Part shown: one piece after another, positions 8,271 to 14,619 of the stretch
Layout: every line of letters starts with the position of its first letter
Position numbering within the stretch: the first letter of the stretch is position 1
NCBI GenBank assembly: GCA_021648745.1
Contig: JAKISE010000044.1
Location: 1-24,463 of the forward strand
Direction: 5' to 3'
Source: Cyclobacteriaceae bacterium
Lineage (GTDB): Bacteria; Bacteroidota; Bacteroidia; Cytophagales; Cyclobacteriaceae
DNA length: 24,463 nt
Notes under the pieces: generated by a model
What the model saw: the letters and a program-made list of their open reading frames with translations, nothing else
What the model was told of the DNA's origin: nothing
Database searches by the model: none
Translations under genes and position numbers: made by a program

Positions 8271-9281
8271 TTAACCTAGTTGTTCTTCCCTTGACTTAAT
8301 AATGTCAATGGTGGCCATAATTGCTGCATACATCGAATCAGAAGAGGCTTCGTTTTTGCCTGCAATCGAATAGGCCGTTCCATGGTCTGGAGATGTTCTA
8401 ACTACAGGTAGACCTGCTGTAAAGTTAACACCACTACCAAAGCTCAAGCTCTTAAATGGTATTAATCCTTGGTCGTGGTACATAGCCAAAATAGCATCGT
8501 ACTTCTTATACTCTTTACTCCCAAAAAATCCATCCGATGGAAACGGACCAAAAAAGAGGTTCCCACTCTTACGAAAATCCAAAATAGTTGGCTTAATTAT
8601 CTTTTCCTCTTGCTCCCCAAGCAATCCATCTTCACCTGCATGAGGATTTAAACCCAGTACGGCTATTTTTGGCTTAGAGATGCCAAAATCTATTTTCAAA
8701 GATTTTTCCATCGCGATAAGCGCTTCTTCCAGTGCCTGCCTTGTTATTTTGCTTGCCACTTGCTCCAAAGGAACATGGCCACTTACCACACCAATTCGAA
8801 GCTTATCGCTCACCATAAACATCAGTTCCCTATCTGTTTCAAACAAATCAGCGAAAAACTCAGTATGCCCAGGAAAGGCAAATTCATCAGACTGTATGTT
8901 CGCCTTATTAATAGGAGCGGTTACAATAGCATCGATAAACCCATCTTTTAAATCAGCAGACGCTTTTTTAAGTGCTTGCCAAGAAGCATTCCCTCCAATA
9001 TTATTTTCAATCCCTGGTGTAAGTTCTAGCGTCTCACTCCAGCAATTAACTACATTATTTTTCTTCGCTATAAAGTTATGTTCCTCCTTAACCTGAGAAT
9101 AATTAAACTCAATGTCCATCATTTTTTTATAATAAGATAAAACTCGAGATGAACCATAAATTACAGGAGTGAAAAAATTTAGTATTCTTGAATCGGACAA
9201 TGCCCGAATTACCACTTCTGGACCGATGCCATTTACATCTCCTAAGGTAATTCCAATAATGGGCAAGTGTTTTGATGCCAT
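8271..9281 (-). CDS. pdxA: 4-hydroxythreonine-4-phosphate dehydrogenase
   Basis: NAD-dependent oxidation of 4-phosphohydroxy-L-threonine in the DXP-dependent pathway to pyridoxal phosphate. I start at the ATG at 9281 (336 residues, PIIGITLGDVNGIGPEVV). An in-frame start at 9335 would add 18 residues that do not resemble the family. The three metal-binding histidines are H169 (SGHVPL), H214 (LNPHAGEDG) and H269 (MYHDQGLIPFK). TAPINKANI (121-129), PGHTEF (137-142) and SPDHGTAYSIAGK (297-309) are further family motifs. Divergent from rsmA. A 78-base spacer separates it from DUF177, which has its own promoter. Confidence 0.94.
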   Translation of the reverse strand: MASKHLPIIGITLGDVNGIGPEVVIRALSDSRILNFFTPVIYGSSRVLSYYKKMMDIEFNYSQVKEEHNFIAKKNNVVNCWSETLELTPGIENNIGGNASWQALKKASADLKDGFIDAIVTAPINKANIQSDEFAFPGHTEFFADLFETDRELMFMVSDKLRIGVVSGHVPLEQVASKITRQALEEALIAMEKSLKIDFGISKPKIAVLGLNPHAGEDGLLGEQEEKIIKPTILDFRKSGNLFFGPFPSDGFFGSKEYKKYDAILAMYHDQGLIPFKSLSFGSGVNFTAGLPVVRTSPDHGTAYSIAGKNEASSDSMYAAIMATIDIIKSREEQLG

Positions 9282-9310
9282 AATATTTAAGCTAAGATTA
9301 TTTCTATTAA

Positions 9311-9318
9311 TAAATTTG
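9311..9318 (+). promoter_or_regulatory. Candidate -7 box (TAAATTTG) for rsmA-mgtE
   Basis: TAAATTTG fits TAnnTTTG, 52 bases before the TTG start of rsmA, and lies within the pdxA upstream region. No -33 TTG at proper spacing. Confidence 0.35.
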
Positions 9319-9370
9319 TAAGAAATTTGCTTCATAAGGAATCATTTCCAAATCCCTCAAAAGAAAAACA

Positions 9371-10156
9371 TTGGCAAAAGTAAAACCAAAAAAGCATTTA
9401 GGGCAGCACTTTCTAAAAGATACTGCGATTGCTCAAAAAATTGTTAGTAGCCTAACAAACCACAACAACTATAACCAAGTTATTGAAGTGGGTCCTGGCA
9501 TGGGAGTGTTAACTCAATTCTTAATAGAAAAGAATAATCCAAAATTAACGATTGTAGACATTGATTTTGAATCAATTAACTACTTAAAAAAAGAGTTTCC
9601 AACTCTTACATCTAATATCATTTCTGGCGACTTCTTGAAAACAGACTGGCAGCAGCATTTTAAAGAGCCATTTGCCATCATTGGTAATTTTCCCTATAAT
9701 ATTTCGTCTCAAATATTTTTTAAAGTACTAGAGATGCGCTCATCTGTTGAAGAAGTTGTGGGCATGATTCAAAAGGAAGTTGCTCAACGAATAGCAAGCC
9801 CTCCTGGCAATAAAACTTATGGTATTCTAAGTGTGCTACTGCAAGCTTATTACTCCATCGACTATTTATTTATGGTAGGCCCTGAATCGTTTAACCCTCC
9901 ACCAAAGGTTGATTCAGCCGTAATTAGGCTAAAAAGAAATAACACAGTTACCTTAGATTGTGATGAAAAGCTATTTTTTAGAGTAGTTAAACAAGGGTTT
10001 CAAAACCGTAGGAAAACATTGCGCAACGCATTAAAACCTCTAGCTTTGCCCATCAGTATAAATGATGACGAACAGTTAAACTTAAGGGCAGAGCAACTTT
10101 TGGTAGATGATTTTGTACTGCTCACTCAGAAAATAGAAAAGGGTTGGAAGAAATAA
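9371..10156 (+). CDS. rsmA: 16S rRNA dimethyladenosine transferase (KsgA)
   Basis: Dimethylates the two adjacent adenines near the 3' end of 16S rRNA, a late 30S assembly step. The 261-residue protein has KPKKHLGQHFL at 5-15, the SAM-binding EVGPGMGVLT at 39-48, catalytic motif IV NFPYNIS at 106-112, PPPKVDSAVIRL at 176-187 and FQNRRKTLRNAL at 210-221. The start codon is TTG at 9371; the next in-frame Met lies at residue 44, inside the SAM motif, so it cannot be the start. Divergent from pdxA. The 3' end overlaps mgtE by 13 bases. Confidence 0.95.
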   Translation: MAKVKPKKHLGQHFLKDTAIAQKIVSSLTNHNNYNQVIEVGPGMGVLTQFLIEKNNPKLTIVDIDFESINYLKKEFPTLTSNIISGDFLKTDWQQHFKEPFAIIGNFPYNISSQIFFKVLEMRSSVEEVVGMIQKEVAQRIASPPGNKTYGILSVLLQAYYSIDYLFMVGPESFNPPPKVDSAVIRLKRNNTVTLDCDEKLFFRVVKQGFQNRRKTLRNALKPLALPISINDDEQLNLRAEQLLVDDFVLLTQKIEKGWKK

Positions 10157-11502
10157 AGCCATTTGAACTCACCAGAGAATTTGCCGATAGCTTAAAAGGA
10201 GCTATTGAAAGAAACGATGATGACTTTATTTTACAAAGTTTGGAGGGGGTAAACCCTGCCGACATTACAGAAACATTAGAGGAGTTTACAACTGACGAAT
10301 CAAAGCATATAATTAGCTTGCTTGACACCCAAATAGCCGCTGAGGTTATAAGCAACTTGGAGGAAGACACCCTCAGACGGTTTTTGAGAGTATTTTCTCC
10401 AGAGGGTATTGCATCTTACATAGATTACATTGATTCGGATGATGCAGCAGATATCCTAAATGAACTTCCCCTTAAAGTAAGAGAAGAAGTGATTTCTTCG
10501 CTTTCTAGTGATGAAAAGGCAGAGCATATTGTAGATTTAATGCGCTACGATGAGGATGTGGCGGGAGGTATTATGGCTAAGGAGCTCATAAAGGCCAACC
10601 TCAATTGGACTGTAGAGCAAACAACAGAGGAAATTCGAAATCAAGCGGAAAATGTGTCCAAAATATTTTCTGTGTATGTAGTGGATGATAAGAATAAATT
10701 GCTCGGTCGTGTTTCATTAAAGAAAATGCTACTTGCTCGTAAAGGCACGCTTATCAAAGATATATATGATGAGGATTTGATTTCAATAAAAACGTATGAC
10801 GAAGAGGAGGAAGTGATTTCAGTCATGCGAAAATATGATTTGGAAGCTATTCCTGTAGTTAACATGCAAAACAATTTAATGGGCAGAATTACCATTGATG
10901 ATGTTATAGATGTAATGACAGAACAAGCTGAAGAAGAACGACAATTAATGGCGGGTATTTCTGAAGATGTTGAAGAAGATGATAGTATTTGGATGCAAAC
11001 CAGGGCTCGAATTCCTTGGTTAGTTATTGGTTTAATAGGCGCTTTTTTTGGGGCAGAAGTTATTGGTTTATTTGAAAGTGATATAGCCGCGATACCTATA
11101 ATGGCAGCATTTATTCCTTTAATAACTGCTACAGCAGGCAATGTAGCCATTCAATCCTCCTCCATTGTAGTTCAATCATTGGCCAATAAAAGTGTTTTTC
11201 AAGACTCCACCACTAAGCGTTTAACTAAAGTTATAATTGTAGCACTGCTCAATGGTATATTGCTTGCAATGTTAGCTTTTGCTATTAGTTATTTTAGACG
11301 GGGCGATATAAACATCTCTCTTATTATCGCCATTGCTTTAAGTTGTGTTGTACTTCTTGCCTCTCTTTCAGGCACTATTACTCCAATAATATTGGATAAA
11401 TTGGGCATTAACCCTGCTGCTGCATCAGGCCCTTTTATAACAACTTTTAACGACATACTGGGGCTAGCTGTTTACTTTGCCGTTGCTTATATATTTTTTT
11501 AA
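10144..11502 (+). CDS. mgtE: Magnesium transporter MgtE
   Basis: Inner-membrane Mg2+ channel gated by cytoplasmic Mg2+ sensing, 452 residues, usual length. Domain order: helical N domain (about 10-135), a CBS pair (136-260, with MAKELI and YDLEAIPVV), a plug helix (RQLMAGISEDVEEDDSIW), then five membrane helices from about 290. TATAGNVAIQSSSIVVQSLA (328-347) is the pore segment and TTFNDILGLAVYF near the end carries the pore Asp (D437). Acidic residues between N and CBS domains fit Mg2+ sensing. The start is TTG at 10144, inside the last codons of rsmA; no ATG is available before residue 133. Co-translation with rsmA and with the downstream gene (1-base overlap) is likely. Confidence 0.95.
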   Translation: MEEIKPFELTREFADSLKGAIERNDDDFILQSLEGVNPADITETLEEFTTDESKHIISLLDTQIAAEVISNLEEDTLRRFLRVFSPEGIASYIDYIDSDDAADILNELPLKVREEVISSLSSDEKAEHIVDLMRYDEDVAGGIMAKELIKANLNWTVEQTTEEIRNQAENVSKIFSVYVVDDKNKLLGRVSLKKMLLARKGTLIKDIYDEDLISIKTYDEEEEVISVMRKYDLEAIPVVNMQNNLMGRITIDDVIDVMTEQAEEERQLMAGISEDVEEDDSIWMQTRARIPWLVIGLIGAFFGAEVIGLFESDIAAIPIMAAFIPLITATAGNVAIQSSSIVVQSLANKSVFQDSTTKRLTKVIIVALLNGILLAMLAFAISYFRRGDINISLIIAIALSCVVLLASLSGTITPIILDKLGINPAAASGPFITTFNDILGLAVYFAVAYIFF

Positions 11503-12434
11503 TGGACATTTCCTGCTTAATTGTCGACAAAATGCATGAAAGCCTTGTGCCAAGGCTTAACGAAATTGGCGTGGAAACTAATTACAAGCCAACAATTACA
11601 AGAGAGCAAATAAAGTCTGAAATAAAAAATTATAACGGGCTCATTATTAGAAGCAAGACTTTTGTTGACAAAGATCTATTAAACCAGGCAAACAATTTAA
11701 AATTTGTTGCCAGGGCAGGATCAGGAATAGACAACCTTGATATTGACTACCTTAACTCCAAGTCCATTTCAATTATAAACGCTCCTGAAGGCAATAGGGA
11801 TGCTGTAGGTGAACATACAATTGGGCTAATATTAAATTTATTGCATAATATACTTGAAGGGCACCATCAAGTAAGCAACAATATATGGAAAAGAGAGGAG
11901 AACAGAGGCCAAGAGTTAGGCAATAAAATAGTTGGAATTATTGGTTATGGCAATATGGGAAGCTCGGTGGCAAAAAAGCTAAGCTCTTTTGGCTGTAAGA
12001 TAATAGCTTATGACAAATACCATCCTACATATAAAAACTCGTTCGCTGAATCAGTATCATTAGAAAAATTAATGGAGGAAACAGATATTTTAAGTTTACA
12101 TACACCCTTAACCGATGAAACCTTAAGGTTAACATCGGGAGATTTTTTTGACCGTTTTAAGAAAGAGTTAGTTTTTATTAATACCGCTAGAGGAGAAATC
12201 GCTAGCTTTAGTTCCATTGAAAGAGCCATAAAAAATGGAAAAATAATTAAAGCTGGTTTAGATGTTCTGGAGAACGAAAAATTGCAATCATTAACAACAC
12301 TACAACGAAAAAGCCTTGATTTTTTAAAGGCTTCGGGCAAAATCATTTTTACACCACATGTAGCTGGCTGGACAACAGAAAGTTATATAAGAATAAATGA
12401 AGTTTTGATTAAAAAGATTAAAAGACTTTTTTGA
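11502..12434 (+). CDS. D-isomer specific 2-hydroxyacid dehydrogenase, short (no ACT domain)
   Basis: NAD-dependent oxidoreductase of the phosphoglycerate-dehydrogenase family, 310 residues. The substrate loop FVARAGSGIDNLD lies at 68-80, the Rossmann motif GIIGYGNMGSSVA at 145-157 and an Asp at 171 after beta-2 that favours NAD. Catalytic residues are R230 (NTARGE), a Glu around 257-259 and H286 (TPHVAGWT). The C-terminal ACT domain of SerA is absent, so it may be a short phosphoglycerate dehydrogenase or act on another 2-hydroxyacid; no serC or serB is nearby to decide. Its ATG overlaps the mgtE stop by one base (TAATG), a translational coupling signal. Confidence 0.88.
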   Translation: MDISCLIVDKMHESLVPRLNEIGVETNYKPTITREQIKSEIKNYNGLIIRSKTFVDKDLLNQANNLKFVARAGSGIDNLDIDYLNSKSISIINAPEGNRDAVGEHTIGLILNLLHNILEGHHQVSNNIWKREENRGQELGNKIVGIIGYGNMGSSVAKKLSSFGCKIIAYDKYHPTYKNSFAESVSLEKLMEETDILSLHTPLTDETLRLTSGDFFDRFKKELVFINTARGEIASFSSIERAIKNGKIIKAGLDVLENEKLQSLTTLQRKSLDFLKASGKIIFTPHVAGWTTESYIRINEVLIKKIKRLF

Positions 12435-12465
12435 TTGAAACTTATTTTGACTTAAGTTAGTTTTG
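12435..12465 (+). promoter_or_regulatory. Bacteroidota promoter for the pentapeptide-repeat gene
   Basis: TTG at 12435-12437, a 20-base spacer and TAGTTTTG at 12458-12465 match the -33/-7 consensus in both elements and spacing. The -7 box ends only 10 bases before the ATG at 12476, so the leader would be about 5 bases. The -33 lies at the end of the dehydrogenase gene. Confidence 0.7.
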
Positions 12466-12475
12466 TAACGAAATA

Positions 12476-13297
12476 ATGAAGAAAATAAAAAAATACTACG
12501 ATGAGCTAATCCAAAAACCTATACTCACTTCGTTTATAGTTTTGGGTTTATTGTCGATATTGATTTTGGGTCTAAGTATGCCCTATTATCTTGCCGATTT
12601 TGATAATATCTACATGAATGTGCTGGCCGAAGCACATGGCATGCTTTTCGATATTTTAGTCATTGGTATTTTGTTGTTTTGGCTTAGAAAAATTGGCGAG
12701 GAAAAACAACGTATCAGCCAGTTTTTAGATGAGATAGACGATTTTCGAATGTGGGAATCTGAAGAAGCTGCCTTCCGAAATGTAGGAAATATAAAAAGGC
12801 TAAACAGGCATGGTATCTTTAATATAGACCTTGTAGGTTGCTATTTAAAAAAAACCAATTTGAGTGGTATCGATTTAAGTACAAGCAACTTAAACACTGC
12901 TAACTTGTCTAATGGCGTGTTGATTGAAGCAAACTTATCGGAAACTAGGATGAACCAAACTAATTTTGAGAATGCGAACTTGAATCATGCCGACCTTACA
13001 AAGTCATTTGCGAGCGGCACAAATTTTAAAGATGCCTTTATGATTAAAGCAAACTTAGAAGGGGCATTTTTAATTAAAGCAGATTTTAAAAATGGATTCT
13101 TAATGGAAGCAAATTTGAGTAACTGTTCTTTGGCAGAAGCAAATTTTGAAAACGCAAATTTGTACAAGGCCAACTTCATAGGTGCCTCGGGCTTAACTAT
13201 AGAACAGCTATCAAAGGCCAAATCGTTATATTTGGCATCCTTCGATCCAGAATTACAAGTTAAACTAGAAGAACATATCCCAGACCTAATAGGATAA
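12476..13297 (+). CDS. Membrane-anchored pentapeptide-repeat protein
   Basis: Unassigned function. Of 273 residues, the N-terminal part has two hydrophobic segments, about 17-38 and 52-71, followed by a charged linker (RKIGEEKQRISQFLDEIDDF). From about 115 to 238 there is a run of pentapeptide repeats of A(N/D)L/F type, such as TNLSG, ANLSN, ANLSE, ANFEN and ADLTK, which fold into a right-handed quadrilateral beta helix. The end (TIEQLSKAKSLYLASFDPEL) is the usual helical cap. With two N-terminal membrane helices, the repeat domain most likely faces the cytoplasm. Pentapeptide proteins vary in role (gyrase mimicry, scaffolding), and nothing here chooses one. It has its own near-consensus promoter. 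Confidence 0.88.
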   Translation: MKKIKKYYDELIQKPILTSFIVLGLLSILILGLSMPYYLADFDNIYMNVLAEAHGMLFDILVIGILLFWLRKIGEEKQRISQFLDEIDDFRMWESEEAAFRNVGNIKRLNRHGIFNIDLVGCYLKKTNLSGIDLSTSNLNTANLSNGVLIEANLSETRMNQTNFENANLNHADLTKSFASGTNFKDAFMIKANLEGAFLIKADFKNGFLMEANLSNCSLAEANFENANLYKANFIGASGLTIEQLSKAKSLYLASFDPELQVKLEEHIPDLIG

Positions 13298-13333
13298 TTG
13301 ATTTATCTATTTTAATATTTAGTAAAAATATTT

Positions 13334-13341
13334 TAGCTTTG
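13334..13341 (+). promoter_or_regulatory. -7 box (TAGCTTTG) upstream of the greA leader
   Basis: TAGCTTTG fits TAnnTTTG; no clear -33 TTG at 19-21 bases. A transcript would begin near 13347, about 110 bases ahead of the greA ATG, and run through a small open frame and a hairpin. Confidence 0.55.
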
Positions 13342-13350
13342 CTAAACACA

Positions 13351-13389
13351 ATGATTGAACAGAGAAAAATATTCGTTAACAAACAATAA
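13351..13389 (+). CDS. Possible greA leader peptide (12 codons)
   Basis: An ATG 9 bases after the -7 box opens a 12-codon frame (MIEQRKIFVNKQ) ending in TAA, 18 bases before the hairpin at 13408. The ATG spacing from the box is nearly the same as for the pentapeptide gene upstream. There is no codon run that clearly suggests attenuation by a given amino acid. It may be chance; conservation is unknown. Confidence 0.25.
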   Translation: MIEQRKIFVNKQ

Positions 13390-13407
13390 TTCAAGTTACA
13401 TTACATG

Positions 13408-13442
13408 ATAACGGCTACAATTTTGTGGCCGTTATTTTATTT
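13408..13442 (+). terminator. Terminator-like hairpin in the greA leader
   Basis: ATAACGGCTACAA (13408-13420) pairs with TTGTGGCCGTTAT (13423-13435): 13 pairs including one T-G wobble, with a tight loop, followed by TTTATTT. The right arm ends 12 bases before the greA Shine-Dalgarno site (AGGAG, 13447-13451). It could end the pentapeptide transcript 111 bases downstream of that gene, or act as an attenuator on the greA leader. See findings. Confidence 0.75.
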
Positions 13443-13457
13443 ATAAAGGAGAAGATT

Positions 13458-13931
13458 ATGTCAGAAATATCGTATTACACAAAAGCAGGTTTGCAAAGAT
13501 TAAAAAATGAATTGTACGAATTAAAATCTAAGGGACGAAAAGATATTTCGAAACAAATTGCGGAGGCTAGAGATAAAGGTGATTTAAGTGAAAATGCTGA
13601 ATATGATGCTGCCAAAGATGCTCAAGGGCATTTGGAAGCAAGAATTTCCATGTTAGAAAACGTAGTTGGAAACGCTCGCGAAATTGATGAATCAACAATA
13701 GACACGTCTAAGGTTGGCATTCTTTCAAAAGTTAAAATCAAGAATCTTAAAATGGGTGCCACCTTTACTTACACCTTAGTTGCTGAAGAAGAAGCTGATA
13801 TTAAACTAAACAAGATTTCTGTTAAGTCTCCAATTGGCAAAGGGCTCCTTGGAAAAAAGCCTGGTGAAAAAGCAGATATTCAAACTCCAGGTGGAAGTAT
13901 GACTTTTGAAATACTCGAAATTGGCCTGTAA
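13458..13931 (+). CDS. greA: Transcription elongation factor GreA
   Basis: Enters the RNA polymerase secondary channel and stimulates cleavage of backtracked transcripts. From the ATG at 13458 (157 residues, MSEISYYTKAG) it has the N-terminal coiled coil with the acidic tip GDLSENAEYDAAK at 41-53 (D42 and E45 at the tip) and the C-terminal FKBP-like domain with SVKSPIGKGLLGKKPGEKADI (121-141). A longer frame from 13425 would lie inside the hairpin, so it is rejected. An AGGAG at 13447-13451 is a good ribosome site, rare in this window. HIT follows with a 1-base overlap (TAATG). Confidence 0.97.
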   Translation: MSEISYYTKAGLQRLKNELYELKSKGRKDISKQIAEARDKGDLSENAEYDAAKDAQGHLEARISMLENVVGNAREIDESTIDTSKVGILSKVKIKNLKMGATFTYTLVAEEEADIKLNKISVKSPIGKGLLGKKPGEKADIQTPGGSMTFEILEIGL

Positions 13932-14323
13932 TGGCTAGTATTTTTACAAAAATTATTGAGAAGGAAATTCCCGCCCATATAATAGCGGAAGACGAGCACC
14001 ACATTGCCTTCTTAGATATTAACCCATTGGTTATGGGGCATAGCTTAGTGGTTCCTAAAAACGAAATCGACTATATCTACGATTTGTCTGATAAAGAGCT
14101 TTCTAACCTCCTTCTATTCAGCAAAAAAGTAGCTAGAGCAATTGAAAAATCTGTTGAATGTAATAGAATAGGAATTTCCGTTATTGGATTGGAGGTGCCT
14201 CACGCCCATATTCATCTAATACCTATAAACTCAATGGACGATATGAATTTCAGCAGACCTAAAATCTCTATGAATCCAGAGGAGGCAGCAACGATTACTG
14301 ATAAAATAAAGGCTAATTTTTAA
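13931..14323 (+). CDS. HIT family hydrolase (HINT-like)
   Basis: Histidine-triad nucleotide-binding protein of 130 residues, hydrolysing adenylylated small molecules or AMP esters. The triad HAHIHLIP is at 91-98, with the nucleophile H93. The N-terminal MASIFTKIIEKEIPA and MGHSLVVPK (35-43) match the family. Its ATG overlaps the greA stop by one base, so it is co-translated with greA. The pairing of greA with a HIT gene is common in Bacteroidota. Confidence 0.94.
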   Translation: MASIFTKIIEKEIPAHIIAEDEHHIAFLDINPLVMGHSLVVPKNEIDYIYDLSDKELSNLLLFSKKVARAIEKSVECNRIGISVIGLEVPHAHIHLIPINSMDDMNFSRPKISMNPEEAATITDKIKANF

Positions 14324-14344
14324 AAAACATTAGATTTTAGGCAT

Positions 14345-14377
14345 AAAAAAGGTATTCGTGTACTCTACACAAATACC
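14345..14377 (-). terminator. Rho-independent terminator for the small lipoprotein
   Basis: GGTATTcGTGT (14351-14361) and ACACaAATACC (14367-14377) form a stem with one mismatch and a five-base loop. On the minus strand a T run follows (A run at 14345-14350), 31 bases after the lipoprotein stop. It lies between the convergent HIT and lipoprotein genes. Confidence 0.8.
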
Positions 14378-14407
14378 CTATAACCCTATTAACGTAATAT
14401 TAATAGC

Positions 14408-14539
14408 TTATAGAACCTCTTCAGGCATTACATTATTTTGATCAACATCCACTTTTGCATAAGTAGGGCATGTATATGAAGTACATGAAGATGCAAACAC
14501 CAAAACAACGAACGCAAGTATAACCGCCAATTTTTTCAT
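14408..14539 (-). CDS. Very small lipoprotein, 43 residues
   Basis: A real-looking short gene with start ATG at 14539 and its own terminator. Residues 1-18 (MKKLAVILAFVVLVFASS) are a lipoprotein signal peptide and C19 is the lipid-carrying cysteine (ASSC lipobox). The mature peptide has only 25 residues, with a second cysteine at C24 in TSYTCPTYAK, then an acidic end (DVDQNN...PEEVL). The S/T-Y-T-C-P-T-Y pattern recalls tiny Bacteroidota lipoproteins that I know only as hypothetical. No function is known. A weak TTG-N20-TATCTTTA promoter (14544-14574, minus) would leave almost no leader. Confidence 0.65.
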   Translation of the reverse strand: MKKLAVILAFVVLVFASSCTSYTCPTYAKVDVDQNNVMPEEVL

Positions 14540-14619
14540 AGTATAAAGATATGTTGATTATAATTCAATATCAAATCTTTTTTTAAATAAACGAAATATT
14601 ATTAAGAAAGAGGCATAAA

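Noticed and set aside
8680..9096. 138-codon open frame antisense to pdxA
   Set aside because: pdxA on the other strand has all family motifs; the antisense frame has no recognisable domain.
10641..11150. 169-codon open frame antisense to mgtE
   Set aside because: A shadow of mgtE with Ser/Ile-rich low-complexity content and no start signal.
12985..13221. 78-codon frame with regular FA/SK repeats, antisense to the pentapeptide repeats
   Set aside because: The periodicity is the complement of the pentapeptide repeats and not an independent gene.
13404..13445. 13-codon frame MITATILWPLFYL inside the greA leader hairpin
   Set aside because: It coincides with the hairpin arms, so its sequence is set by the stem; no evidence of translation.
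13425..13457. Extended greA start with eleven extra residues
   Set aside because: The extension lies in the terminator hairpin; a Shine-Dalgarno site and ATG at 13458 match the family N-terminus.
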